From assembly GCF_042453785.1 (NCBI RefSeq), contig NC_091665.1, positions 27,824,501 to 27,888,500 on the forward strand: a stretch of 64,000 nucleotides of DNA, written 5' to 3'. Shown piece after piece: positions 22,291 to 34,046 of this stretch. The translations under genes and the position numbers were made by a program. The notes below the pieces were generated by a model, which searched no databases, was not told the origin of the DNA, and was given only the letters and a program-made list of their open reading frames with translations. Position 1 is the stretch's first letter; each line of letters starts with the position of its first letter. Source of the DNA: Malus domestica (Eukaryota > Streptophyta > Magnoliopsida > Rosales > Rosaceae).

Positions 22291-23176
22291 ATGACTGCAG
22301 ATCCTACTCCAATGGAGTCTGAAGCGGATTTGAACAAGCCGGTTGTGGAGAGTTCAGTTGAAAGGGATGTTCCAAACAATGAAAGTGGAGAAATGCTAGA
22401 TTCAAACAATGGGACAGAGTTGATTGAAAATGATGTAAATGGTATCCTAGAACCTTATGTTGGAATGGAGTTTGACTCCGAAGAGGCTGTCAAGGAATAC
22501 TATGATGCATATGCCACTCGTGTGGGTTTTAGAATCCGTGTTGGTAACTTCCATCGTTCAAATCGTGATGGATCCATCAACAGTCGTAAGTTTCTTTGTA
22601 ACAAAGAAGGTTTTCGTAACAATAAGAAGTCAAAGAGGGGTGAAGTAAGGAGGTCGAGGGAGGAAACTAGGGAGGGCTGCAAGGCAATGATTATGGCTAG
22701 GAAAGAGAAGTCCGGGAAGTGGGTTGTTACAAAGCTTGAAATAAGACATTGTCATCCTATGTGGATTTCTAGAGGCAAGAAAGTCACCATTCCGGCTCCA
22801 TCACAGGTAGTTGCTTTAACAAAAAAGTGAGAGTTTTTTAATACATGAATGAATTTATGAATCATATTTCATGGGGAGCTTCTGAAATCGTAGTGTAACA
22901 AATAGACCTTTGATTGATTTCGAACTTCTGAGTTCTCCAATATGATACATTTATATAATAACAGATATCATGTGCTTACAGGATGAGAAAGACAAGAAAA
23001 TTCGTGAGCTATCTGCAGAGCTTTATCGGGCGAACCAACAGTTAGCAGAGTGCAGAAAAACACTTGAAATGGTTCTAAAAGAGGTAGACCAACACGCAGA
23101 CTGCCTTACTAAAAGTGTTCAAAATATAGTTAAGAATGTAAAAGAGATTGAAGACAAGGATCGAGAGAAATTATAA
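22291..23176 (+). CDS. Short FAR1-domain protein, FRS-related factor type (FRF-A, 236 aa)
   Basis: Probable nuclear DNA-binding regulator of the FAR1/FRS family, of the short form without the transposase-like and SWIM domains. Exons 22291-22806 and 22982-23176 are joined at TCACAG|GT...ACAG|GATGAG in frame. The acidic N-terminus (1-55) leads into the FAR1 domain (about 70-158) with GMEFDSEEAVKEYYDAYATR. The WRKY-GCM1-type zinc ligands C103, C130, H153 and H155 are all present. The second exon encodes a coiled coil (about 173-236) with regular heptads (IRELSAELYRANQQLAECRK). The ATG at 22291 is the first in frame; the frame stays open upstream only through a GTG. Its paralogue FRF-B is at 37194-39522. 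Confidence 0.88.
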
Positions 23177-23620
23177 CATTCTTAGTTATAACAGTATAAC
23201 TTATATCATTAACATTCTTAGTTATAACAGTATAACTTATATCATATCTCCTACCATGCTAATTAAAATGGCCGGATTTGCTAGGCTTTTTAGACAGTCT
23301 AGTAGATGAAAGAAGAGATGGTAGCCTTATTGCTAATTGCTAGGTTCTGTATCATTTTATATACAATTTTCATTGGTTAAATAGAAAAGCTCCCTCCGGT
23401 AATGTGGGATGACCTCCAGCTTTAGTATGTTGTGATGCTGACCTGTTATTCAGTAGCTCAAAGGTATGAAAGCGAAATGCAGTTATGCAAGGACGAGGTT
23501 CCTGGTGCCCGCAGATGCCATTCTCTTTCACACAGGTGCAGACATCGGTGTCAGCATTGGAATTGGTTGAATGGCTGGACCGTATGAGGCCTTGCATAGC
23601 CGAAGCCTGGTATGGTCACG
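23177..23620. other. 3' flank of FRF-A with a direct repeat and an inverted-duplicate segment
   Basis: A 44-bp phrase containing ACATTCTTAGTTATAACAGT is repeated in tandem just after the stop. 23395-23610 is related, in inverted orientation, to 24690-24850 and 40737-40890. Translation of either strand gives related but stop-broken frames. No gene is called. Confidence 0.5.
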
Positions 23621-24122
23621 GAAAGTCCTGAATAACTTGAAGGGAGATACTTCGGTCATTCCCTTGGTTGCACAATTTCTACTTACCTGCTAATCACAGT
23701 TTGACATCAAGTACAAAAAAAATGTTCTTGTGTTTTTATAGTTGGGGGGTGGTAACTGATTTTTCCGTTGGGACGTCGATATTAGGAAAATAAGAGCTTC
23801 TTTTTCCTTTATCTTGAATCCTTCTCTCGTTGGCCAGTATGAGAAATGACCTCAATGTGTGCACCACCACCACCACCAGTATCGTAACCGGTAGCAAAAG
23901 TCTGGGACTTTTTCGTTTTAAGGATCTGACAATGTTTCCATTTTCTAAGGACAAAGAAAGGGATCCGGGGGCTTTATGATAGTAGAAAGGGGAGTGGGAC
24001 GATCCGCCGAATTCACATTAGAAATTGACAACGTCAACGCAAACGAAATCTTGAATTGTGTATAGAAACAAGACGAACCACTTCTATTCTTCGAGCTGAG
24101 GTATATGAAGAATGGCTTTTTG

Positions 24123-24199
24123 GTCCCTTTCATTTCATCCAGTGGTCGGGACATTGTCTTTTCGTGTAGAAGATACGGGTTCGATTCTCGTGAGGGATA
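24123..24199 (+). tRNA. trnE(UUC)-like sequence of organellar (mitochondrial) type, degenerate
   Basis: GTCCCTTTC, CCAGTGGTCGGGACATTGTC, a loop with anticodon TTC, then ACGGGTTCGATTCTCGTGAG and GGATA resemble plant mitochondrial tRNA-Glu(UUC) as recalled. A 5-bp duplication (CATTTCATCC) breaks the D-arm spacing. Flanking DNA shared with block 2 is probably part of the same organellar insertion. It is likely a non-functional nuclear copy. Confidence 0.6.
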
Positions 24200-25051
24200 G
24201 GTATTCATTCCTGGCCGCTTTTGGTTAGTGTTCATTGTTGAGTGATCGCTCGCTATTTGGCTAGAAAAGGTGGTATGGAAGCTTCTTCTCTACCAAAATT
24301 AACTTGGCTCCTCAATTCGTATGTAACCGATTTATATAACTTTATGTTTATGATCGGAACTGTTCATATTATAAATCGCTCTCTGTAATGATCATCTCTG
24401 CAAAAAAAAAAAAATCAATTAAATAGGAAATTTGGTCATCCAAATGTACAAAACAGATGGAATGATTCGGTAAAAAAATCACGAACCATTTATCTATTTG
24501 TTACTATTGATTGACTAAACAACCTTAGTTCTAATTGAGTTTTTTAGAGATGACCTTTATAGAGATATATAATATAAACACGAAAATTTGTAAATCAACT
24601 GTTAAGTGAATTGAGGAGGAACTCCTCAATCTTGAGGAGCCAAGCCTTAGCTTTATCTTAGAGAAACGAAGATATCAATGATGAGAGAACTCATATGGTC
24701 CAGTAGTTCATTCAATTCCAATAGCCGATGTTGACGCCAACGCCTCGGTGAAAGAGAACGGTTGTACCTCCAGCCACCGGAAATCTCGTGCTTGCATAAC
24801 TACATTGGTGTTCCGTACATTTTAGCTACTGAATAACTTGAAGGAAAGTACCCGGCTCCTTCATTTGGAATGTTAAAAACCCGCTAATCAGAGTTTAACA
24901 CTATATGTGAACCTTTATTATTGTGTATGGCTTAACTTTCAACAACGTTAATTAAGGCCTTCTCCTTGCAAATCTTATTGACCAAAAAAAGGAATATGGC
25001 TTCTAATTTCCAGTCATTTTAATTTTGTGAACAATGCTTTTGGTGCATCAT

Positions 25052-26235
25052 GGTACCGTTTAGTACGCAGACGGGACGGGACGGGACGGAACGGATGTTC
25101 TGTGTTATGTTTGGTAAGCGCAGAACGGAACATGACTTTTATACCGTTCTGCGTTTGGTATCGCATGGACGGAACGGAACCAAAAGATTAAAATGACTAA
25201 AACACCCATGTTCCGTCTATTATTTGATAGTATCTGTGTGTGATATGTCTTAAACCATGTACTGATTTGTTGCAATTCTACTATTTTCTGCTTTATTAAT
25301 GGAGTTCGCAGCCCAGTCATCAAAAGGATAACCCTGGATTTATCTCATTTCCCTGAGGAATTATCTCCCATCAGGTTAATTATAGTATCAATTTCATTTG
25401 GCACTGTATTCTGCGATATTGTTGCATGAAAAAACTAAACATTTTATAAAGCACAGACTAGAGTCAAGACACTGAACTCTTTGTTACAATTTGTAATAAT
25501 ATCTGTTGTTTCTCTATATTAAGTAAATTGTGAGCTATTAGAATGCTAACAAATTTGATAATTAACAAAACCCAGTAATTAACACAACCCAAATCAGCAA
25601 CAAAAGATAAAAAAGCAAACCCGAATTAATTAAACCCAGAAAATTTTCAAACCAAACGCAAAAGAATGAAACAAAACGACCACACAAAAAAATTGAATCA
25701 GAAAAGATTCATCAATTAAAGTAAAAAAATGAGATTCAACAAGCTATCAATCGCAACCTGGGTCGATCTGCAGTGCGACAGTAGCTGCTGCGTGTTGGCT
25801 GGGTGCAGTCGACGGCTACGGGAGAAGATGAGGCAGTCGACGGCTACGGGAGAAGATCTGCAGTGCGACAGTAGCTGCTGCGTGCTGGCTGGGTGCAGTC
25901 GACGGCTGCGGAAGAAGATGAGGAGGAAGAGAGAGCAGCGGCAGAGAATGGAGGTCTTACGAGAAGAGAGAGCAGTGGCTGAGAAAGGTAGGGTTTGTTT
26001 TTAGGATATAGATGGTGTAAATATTGAAAAAGACGGGGTAATTTTGTCTTAAAATGTTAAAAATTTCTGTTCCACATCTGTGGAACAACTTGTTCCGGGG
26101 GTGGAGGTGGAACAAAAAATGACCCCAAATTTGTCCTGCGGAACAGCTTGTTCCACCCATTTTAGGCGTGCCAAACGTGGAACTGAACATCTCGTCTCGT
26201 TCTGTCCCGTCACATCCTACATACCAAACGCACCC
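25052..26235. mobile_element. PIF/Harbinger-type non-autonomous element, 1.18 kb
   Basis: It starts GGTACCGTTTAGTACGCAG, with GGGACGGGACGG runs. It ends CATACCAAACGCACCCC and shares its subterminal regions with the Tourist MITEs at 3641 and 12054. It is absent from the block 2 equivalent near 41093. The core (25729-26004) has an open frame with an internal duplication, DLQCDSSCCVLAGCSRRLR twice. This may be a residue of captured or parental-transposon sequence. Confidence 0.7.
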
Positions 26236-27084
26236 CATATGTAATCAAATTATCAAACTGTAGCCGATTAAAGGTTTGTACTCATTTTCTTTTTGGAGTT
26301 TTTATCACAAATGATTTTTGAAATTAACTTTATTCATCATTTTGGTCTTTCAATTTGAAAATCAATCAATGTTGTTCTTGAAATTTATTACCACACATCT
26401 ATTTGGTCCTTGCCGTTTGATTCTGTCAAATTTTATGTTAATTTGATGACATAGCAAACCCAGAGTCCACACAATCAATTTTTGAAATTTAAAAAACTAG
26501 GAAAAGCCTGCAGATTCTGTTGGCTGCTTCCTTTGCCTAGTTTTATTATTAGCACGTTTAGGTTATTAGCTTTGATTTTCCCAAATGTAATGCTGTACTG
26601 AATTGCTTCTTATATCGGTGAGATGAATCTGATATATGTTGTTTCAGTCTTTGTTTTAGATTTTTTTCATTTGCATCGAGACACTTGTGTTTTCTTTTTT
26701 AGGTTTATTTAATTTCTAAATTATTTTAGTTCCATGTGACGCTCAATTATTACCGTGTGGACTCCATATTTGTTAAGTTATCAATATAAGAAAATTTAAC
26801 AAGATCAAACGGCAAGGACCACATTAATATACGGTGACCAGGGTATTCGTGGTCCAAAATAATAAACGATAAATAACAGTAAATTAAGGATGAGACTTTT
26901 TGGTACTTTTGATGAACAAAACAGCTGCGGCGATGGAATTTGGGACGGATACGTAGTATCTCTCTAGATCTAGCAAAGCAAAAGACCCCCTAACGTAATT
27001 CGAATGGGGGCTAACCGTTGAGTCCACCCTAGCCTCGCAGGGCGGGCCCCCTCGATTTCAAGCCCTAGCTTATGGCTAGTAAAT
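26236..27084. other. TIR-element DNA and adjacent non-coding sequence
   Basis: 26330-26480 and 26745-26840 are inverted relatives (TTGGTCCTTGCCGTTTGATT against ATCAAACGGCAAGGACCA). They form the arms of a transposon of the kind at 28617-29278. 26860-27080 is shared with block 2 (43090-43340). No gene is supported. Confidence 0.5.
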
Positions 27085-27514
27085 TTTAGGAATGACATTA
27101 CAACAACAAAGTCTTTTCCCACTAAGTGGAGTCGATTATATGAATTCTAGAACGTCATTGTGCTCGGTTCTGTGTTACGTCTTCCGTTATATCCAAATAC
27201 TCCAAGTCTTTTCTTAGAGTCTCTTCCAAAGTCTTTCTAGGTCTTCATCTACCCCATCGGCCTTGAATCTCTATATCGTAATTGCATCTTCCAACCGGAG
27301 CATTTGTAGGCCTTCGTTTCACATGTCCAAACCACCGTAACCGATTTTCTCTCATCTTTCTCGTGTGCCCACACATACAACGAAGCATTTTCATCTCCAC
27401 AAGTCTCATTTTATGTACGTGTTGATGCTTCACCGCCCAACATTCCATGCCATAAAACATTGTTGGCTTTATTGCTATCCTATAAAATTTTCTCTTGAGC
27501 TTTAGGAAGGACAT
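27085..27514 (-). pseudogene. 3' end of an RTE-type LINE (reverse transcriptase tail), block 1 copy
   Basis: The minus-strand frame has FYRIAIKPTMFYGMECWAVK, HVHKMRLVEMKMLRCMCGHT and KMRENRLRWFGHVKRRP. After a frame break it continues as KTLEETLRKDLEYLDITEDV. This is the conserved C-terminal tail of plant RTE-like LINE proteins. It is 5'-truncated, lacks the RT catalytic motifs, and ends near TTTGTTGTTGT, an RTE-like simple-repeat tail. The block 2 copy is at 43370-43760. Confidence 0.8.
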
Positions 27515-27552
27515 TGATTAATTTAAATTGAATGACCAAAATGATGAGTTAG

Positions 27553-27712
27553 AAGCTACTTAGTACTACGGTCTGGTAGTATTTCGTGTCACTTGTAAGT
27601 GAGAAGTCTTATGTTCAATTCTTGCTAAAGGCGAGTTTGAATCACATTATTACTAATTCATTATGAGGCTAAGCCAACTCTCTTTCCTTTAATGTAGATA
27701 ATATTATTTGTT
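27553..27712 (+). mobile_element. tRNA-derived SINE-like repeat, block 1 copy
   Basis: It has AGTACTACGGTCTGGTAGTA (A-box-like) and a B-box-like TTCAATTCTTGC. A conserved tail ATAATATTATTTGTTAAAAAA follows. Copies at 8142-8310 and 43801-43975; the last has a canonical GTTCGATTCTC B box. Confidence 0.5.
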
Positions 27713-28616
27713 AAAAAATGATGAGTTAGAAAGAATGGACTCCATATAATGGACGTTTAGGTCAAGTCATTTTATATAAATTTTATGTTTTAATTTTCTT
27801 ACGTAATGACAAGTTATTTTATAAATGTTTCAATGACGTATTGTGAACCACGTGGCCAAGACTATTACTTGAACGTCATAGGCTGATGTTAACTTTCAAC
27901 AACCCTAGGCTGATGTTAACTTTCAACGACCTTAATCAAGGTATACTCTGTTAACTTTCAACAACCGTAGTTAAGGCTTTACGCCTTGGAAATCTTATTG
28001 ACCAAACAATATCATGGCTTCTAATTTTCAGTCATTTTAATTTTGTGAGCAATGCTTTTGGTGCAACAGATGTAATCAGAATATCAAAATAGCTTGTTCA
28101 CTCTTCTAGGAGGCGCTAGACCACTGGCGAACGATCTGATTAGTCTTTAAACGTTTGAAAATTAAGAAATGACGCATAGATCTACTTAAGCATCCACCTA
28201 GCCCGGCAAAGCATCCGTCTAGACTGTCTAGACCTACCTAGGTCGCAACTATCACTTAAACAAAAAATTGATAATTTTCATTTTGCATTTTATATTTTCA
28301 ATAAAATGTAAGAGACTTGTTGAATATTTGGATAAACACTCATTATGTATTTATTTCCCATGTTTTCTATATGTTCTAATACTTTATAATCTATATGTCA
28401 TTTTATTTTACAATTTATGTATTCCAATACAGTTATGTGGTTTTTAATATAAATAGGCACTTATTTATATGATATATAATAAATTTCTTAAATCCGCCTA
28501 GCCGCTTAGGTGCTAGGCTCCACCACGTCGCCCAACTGGCACCTAGAGTCGTTTAGAACCTTGAGCCTATGAAAGGTTCTAGTCATTTTTTTTGGGTTTT
28601 TATTACGTATCTGAAA

Positions 28617-29278
28617 TAAATATAACTCATAATTTTGGTCCCTTAATTTAAAAATCAATTAGTGTCGTCCCTTAAATTTACTACCACACATTAATGTGGT
28701 CCTTACCATTTGATTCTGCCAAATTTTCTGTTAATTTGATGATATAGCAAACATGGAGTCCACACAGTCAATTTTTGAAATTAAAAAAAAAAAAAAACAG
28801 AAAAAAAAAAAGGAAAAGGCAAAGTCTCCAGGCTCTGTTTGTTGCTCCTTTGCCTAGTTTGATTATTAGCACGTTTAGGTTATTAGCTTTGATTTTCCCA
28901 AATATAGCTAAAGGATGCTGTGCTGAATTGCATCTTATATCAATGAGATGAATTCGATATATGTTGCTGTTTCAATCTTTGTTTTAGATTTTTTAATTTG
29001 CATTGAGAGACTTGTGTTTTCTTTTGTGGTTTTATTTAATTTCTAAATTATTTTGTTACTTTCTAAAGATTTTTTAAATTTCAAAAAATTATTTTTTTCC
29101 ATGTGATCCACATGGTGCCTAATCATTGGCTGTGCGGACTCAATTTTTGCCACATCATTAAATTAACAGAAAATTTGATATAATCAAATTGCAAGGACCA
29201 CATTGATATGCGGTGCTAAATTTCAAGAACGAAATTGACTAATTTTCAAATTAAATAATCAAAATGATGAGTTATGTC
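28617..29278. mobile_element. TIR transposon with about 150-bp inverted repeats, block 1 copy
   Basis: The left arm (AACTCATAATTTTGGTCC... TAATGTGGTCCTTACCATTTG) and right arm (...GCAAGGACCACATTGATATG... AAAATGATGAGTTATGTC) are long inverted repeats. The core includes TTATTAGCACGTTTAGGTTA. No transposase. In block 2 the same element (45229 to about 59945) has been split by two later insertions. Confidence 0.65.
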
Positions 29279-31754
29279 AATTTCAAAGTAGATATATAAA
29301 ACATTGCTCCTACGACCACATCCTTACATGGTGATCACGCTAATAGAGCAGTGTCATTTTGTCACACTTATGCGTTTATGTGAAATTGAATCACACATTT
29401 TATATAAATATCAACAGAAGTTAGATTTGCAGTAGGATGGACTTCATATTAGGCTTGGCAAATGAGTCGTGTTTGTGTCATTTTCGTGTTATATACCTGT
29501 TATCTTAATGGGTTGTGTTAAACATGTTATCTTAACAGGTGACCCATTAACGACCTCTTTCGTTAACAGATCATGTATATTTCGTGACGGATTAACGGAT
29601 CATGCTAGAAATTGTCATGCTTAATGTCTATATCTGGCAAATAATATCTTATTGGATTCTTAACAAGTGATCCGATAAACGATCCGACTCATTAACGGGT
29701 TCTTAATGGGTTACTCGGTAACTACCCGACTCATTATTAGGTTGACCAAAAACTCCATATTTTCATATTATTTCTTGTCAGGTTAACGAATCGTGTAAGA
29801 AAGTGTACCAAATATGCTCCATATAATGGACGTTTAAGATAAACACTTATTATATAAGTTTTTGTTATAATTTTCTTATACAATAATGTTATATTATCTT
29901 AAATATCTTCGCAATAGGGTGCGGTACGAGAAATTTTTTATTGTGATAGGAACACAGATGATACATCACGTGCTTTTATATAAGTAGTGAAAAATTGTAT
30001 TTTTTAAGTTATTAAAATTTTAATATACATATTTCACTATATGCACAATGATATGTAATGTATCATCTTATATTTCGATCACATTAAAAAATTTCTCAAT
30101 AGCCGTTTGTCAGTCTCCCAGTATAATCAAGAATTCGTGAATGACGAGGCCAACAAGTCTTCATACTACTTTATATAAGACAATGACATTGATCCGTACC
30201 CATTAAATGCCTTTAGTCCCACACTCACAAGAGACCAGTATACAGAATATTACAGCACGTGTTACTATACAAATTATGAGATATGTGTGCTAAAAAGTTA
30301 ATAACTTAAAAAATAAAAATTTTCACCACTCTTATTTAAACACGTGATATACCACTTGTATTCCCGTCACAACTAAAAATTTCTCCTCACCCACCCTCAA
30401 AACCTCACCACTTTCATTTTTATTTTGAATAATAAGAAGACTAAATTTAAAGATAAAATTTACAAATTAAATAATATGTCATTAATAAGAATGAGATAAA
30501 CGAATCATCAACTTTTATATCCTTTAGTTTTCAAAATTTTACCGGCTTAACATTACCCTTTTACTTTTATTACAAAAATCTTACATCTTTAAAACCATCC
30601 CAAAAGTTACAACAAAAATCCAATAACAAACCCCAGAATGTTGGTTTAATAAAGATTTAGATTCTCCATTCAAGTTCGAACTTTTACAAATGTATTTTTT
30701 TTAGTCAATAGCTCTGATTTGGGTTAATAAATACCAAAAAATATGTTTCCGCTATATAGATGCTAAAGTCTCATAATGAAATAAATCAATATGTTATCAA
30801 TGTGAGGTGGAATACTTTCTGTATTAAAAATGAAAAATGTATGCATTTCTTCTGTAAAAGGATGAGCTCATTCTCCCACTTACTTATAACATATCTTCAT
30901 CGTAAAAGTTTCAAAACTAAACCTTTCAATCTTCTAATCTTTATTTGAAGATCATCCATATAAAAAATCATTCGGATACCGTTTAGTCATCTAAATGTAT
31001 GAAAAAAATCAACGATTCATTATAAATATGCTACTTGATATCAACACAGTTGATTTATTGATACATTTGGATGACTAAACGATATCTAATTTTAATGATT
31101 TTTATAAAGATGATTTTCAAATGAAGATTAAGAGATTGAATGGTTACAATTACGAAACTTCTACAATTAAAATATGTTATTTGCAAGTAGAGAAGTGAGT
31201 TCATTCCCCAAAATGAAGTGTTCGGTGTTCTAAGAAGCAACGTAGCCAGCCCATAGGCAATAGACCGTAAGTTGCCGCAGCTACAATCCCTAATCGGTCT
31301 GAAAATCGGAAAGCTTGTTAAGCGGCTCCTTGGGCGGAGTTAGGTACAGTAGGCGGAAATCTATGGAGAGCTATGGCGGAATCTGAATATTATTATTATT
31401 TTTTTTTTAATGCAAACCGACTGCGCATTCGACGAAGAGGATGGCTTGTCTGTTTTTTTTCTTTACCGCCAGAGGATGGCTTATCTACATGTTGTCGTTT
31501 TGCCAAAGGTTGCATGTTTCGTTTTTTATTCAAACTTTTTGTTATCACTTTTCGTTTTCTTTTATTTTAATCAACAAGTGACCTTTCATTTTTATTAGGG
31601 GTGTGATATCCACACACCTCTTTTTACTTCTCTCACACCTTTTTAATTTTCGGCCGTCGGATCGGATGAATTAAACAAAATCAAATGACAGAAATTTATT
31701 ATTGTCTATTTGTAAGACACCACTGTCTCTCACCAATAATTTCTATACTTTTTT
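29279..31754. other. Block 1 non-coding DNA with several MITE copies
   Basis: 29453-29815 is a hAT-like fragment beginning TAGGCTTGGCAAATGAGTCG, related to 41341-42828. 29935-30085 and 30235-30375 belong to the GATACATCACGTG MITE family. 30960-31130 is another inverted-repeat MITE. 31598-31700 (GGGGTGTGATATCCACACAC) is absent from block 2. No gene is supported. Confidence 0.5.
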
Positions 31755-32249
31755 TAGTAAATTGTCAATTTGCCCTCTGAACTATCACCTAACTTTCGAT
31801 TTTCCCCATAAACTTTTTAATTGGAAAATTAAGGACTTAAACTAATTTTTTTGGCTGATTTCCCCCTACTGTAAGTTTTTAATAGATTTCATCCAAATTA
31901 ACGTTAACTCTTATCATGTGTAAACCATGTAACTCTCATTTGTGGACAAAAACATTACTTCACTACACATTCAGACACAAAAGCTATAGAATCACACATA
32001 TTTGCATAGGTTTATATTATAGAAATCTAAGGTTTTCAATTATTTTAAAGAATGAAGCGACCGAACTACCCACACATGTTGTGCATATGCTTCCATTTAA
32101 CAGAAATTTGGATGGAATGAATGAAAAATTAACAACAGGGGTAAATCGGCCAAAAAAATTAGTTTAAGTCCTTAATTTTCCAATTAAAAAGTTCAGGGGG
32201 GAAATCGAAAGTTGAGTGATAATTTAGGGGACAAATCGGCATTTTACTC
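31755..32249. mobile_element. Mutator-like MITE, 495 bp
   Basis: The ends are inverted (AGTAAATTGTCAATTTGCCC against GGGGACAAATCGGCATTTTACTC). 9-bp repeats TACTTTTTT flank it at 31746-31754 and 32250-32258. The block 2 counterpart (near 62110) is an empty site. The sister copy is 34047-34541. Confidence 0.85.
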
Positions 32250-33484
32250 TACTTTTTTAGTTTGTTTTGGCTATGTCTATACTATATATTAATAATAGCA
32301 CACCCTTTATCAATTTTTTTTTTAACAAACACCTTTTATCAATTAAAAGCTAAAGAGAATATAAGTGTAAATAGTTACTTGTTTATATGATACTAATAAA
32401 TTTACTTAAAATGTCTAATCTGCCAAGTTGCCTGAACGTTGGGTCCTACTTCGCCACTCGACTAACACTTATTATCTTTTAGAGCCATGCAATTATTATC
32501 CTTAAAAAAATCTCTGGATTCAAGGGAAAAGAGATTAGTTTGGCTCCTCAATGAACAAAGAGTTTCTCTTTAATTCACCCTGTGGCCGATTTATGGGATT
32601 TTATGTTTTTATGATCAGAACCGTTCATGTTATAAAACATTTTGTAAAGGCCATCTCTTAAAAAAAAATCAATAAACTATGAGATCGTTTAGTCATCAAA
32701 CCGTATAAAAACATATGAAAGAATCTGATAAAAGAATTACAAAACCATCTACCCATTAGCTACACTAATTGACTAGACGACTGTATTTTCTATTTTTCTT
32801 TTTTTTTTTGGTTGACAACGGGGCATAATGCCGAAATAAAATGAAGATTACATAAGAATATAGCGAGGCCACGAGACCCAAACTATATTTGCAACTAGCA
32901 ACATATGACAAGAAGGAGGAGCTTGCTCAAAAAAGACTGAACTCAAATTACATGACAAACCCAAAAGAGCCAAATTATCAGCAACAAAATTCTTTTCACG
33001 ATAGATATGACGAACTTCTATTGATCTTTTAATTTTTGCAAAGTTATTTATAATACAAATGATTTCAATAAACTAAAGGTAATTGATCACAAAGTATCTT
33101 TAAAAAAAAAAAAAAAAAACCTCTTCAATCTTTTTAAGGAGCCAACCTCGCTCAAGAGAAAATCCAAAATCCAATAACAAAAAGCAAAAGCTTCTTCCTT
33201 TGTTCCCCCTTGCCCTTCCCTCTCCTTTCCTTCCATCTTCTCAGGAAACAAACAGAAACCACTACAAGCAACAACATTAGCAAGAAAATAAAGAAATACA
33301 TAAACCCAACAAGCACCATTACAATCTCGAAGTCCGACATACAACCCCTCTTTCTCTGTCTCAAGATTTCAGCTTCAGAAATTGACATCTGAAAGTGAAA
33401 AGTTAATCTTTTTGTGTTTTTTTTTTCTTGATTCCCAGATCCGACTACCCAAAAGAGCGCAACACCCAAGACGGCCGGAGAGTG
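32250..33484. other. Upstream region of the MEE60-like gene, block 1
   Basis: Non-coding, and shared with 62125-63517. It contains dispersed MITE DNA (32570-32800). A CT-rich leader (33120-33400) comes just before the gene. TTTTTTTTTTCTTGATTCCCAG at about 33419-33438 looks like a 3' splice site, so the gene may have a leader intron. Confidence 0.5.
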
Positions 33485-34003
33485 ATGTCGTCATCGTCGA
33501 CAACAAGCGTTCACGTCATGGCCCTGGACGGCCTGGTCAACGTGAACTCACTCTTCACCATTGCCGTCTTCGTGGGGCTTTCTCTGGCGACTCCGGGACA
33601 GAGGAGCCTCGAGAACCGGACATCCTGCGACGCTGGGATCGACGTGGCGAAGAAGCTGCTGGTGTTCGAGGTTGTCTCGTTCAGCTTCTTCCTGTTCTCA
33701 TCGCTTGTGGCGCAGGGACTGAAGCTGGCGATCAACCTGCTCAACAGCAAGAAAGGAGAGGACCCGTTACAGGCCCACATCAATAAGAAGGTGTTGAGAT
33801 TCGGGATGTTGGGGTCGGCTTTCGGGTCGGTCATGGGTTGCGTGTTTCTGATGATGTCGATGGTGAATGTGATCCAGATCAGGCTGGGGATGCTGTCGTG
33901 TGGCAGCAAATCCTCCGTCCATGCTGTGGCGGCGCTTGTTGTTTTGGTCACGACGGCTCTTTTGGTTTATATTTCTACTGCTGTTTATGCTTTTCTTCAC
34001 TAG
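33485..34003 (+). CDS. Four-helix membrane protein resembling the MEE60 family, block 1 copy (172 aa)
   Basis: Function unknown; by recollection it resembles Arabidopsis MEE60-type proteins. Single coding exon. The ATG at 33485 (MSSSSTTSVHVMALDG) is the first ATG; the frame is open upstream only from a TTG. Four hydrophobic stretches lie at about 22-36 (SLFTIAVFVGLSL), 57-77 (LLVFEVVSFSFFLFSSLVAQ), 106-130 (FGMLGSAFGSVMGCVFLMMS) and 145-171 (VHAVAALVVLVTTALLVYIS). The loop between helices 2 and 3 (80-105) differs sharply from the block 2 copy in residues 90-98. It looks intact, and a Mutator-like MITE lies 43 bp after the stop. Confidence 0.85.
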   Translation: MSSSSTTSVHVMALDGLVNVNSLFTIAVFVGLSLATPGQRSLENRTSCDAGIDVAKKLLVFEVVSFSFFLFSSLVAQGLKLAINLLNSKKGEDPLQAHINKKVLRFGMLGSAFGSVMGCVFLMMSMVNVIQIRLGMLSCGSKSSVHAVAALVVLVTTALLVYISTAVYAFLH

Positions 34004-34046
34004 CTGCTGAATCAAATTTTATATTTGTCTCTGGATATTGGAATAA

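Larger units (their letters stand above)
23621..33967 (+). repeat. Tandem segmental duplication, block 1
   Basis: Homology to block 2 (39706-64000) starts abruptly at GAAAGTCCTGAATAACTTGA. It can be followed through non-coding DNA, an organelle-like trnE fragment, a LINE fragment, TIR elements and the MEE60-like gene. Interruptions are accounted for by insertions: 25052-26235 and 31755-32249 here, several in block 2. The end is set by the window edge (33967 matches 64000), so the true end may lie further right. Confidence 0.85.

Noticed and set aside
33428..33484. N-terminal extension of the MEE60-like protein (IPRSDYPKERNTQDGRRV)
   Set aside because: It would need a TTG start; the first ATG at 33485 gives the family-like N-terminus, and the extension contains a likely leader splice acceptor.
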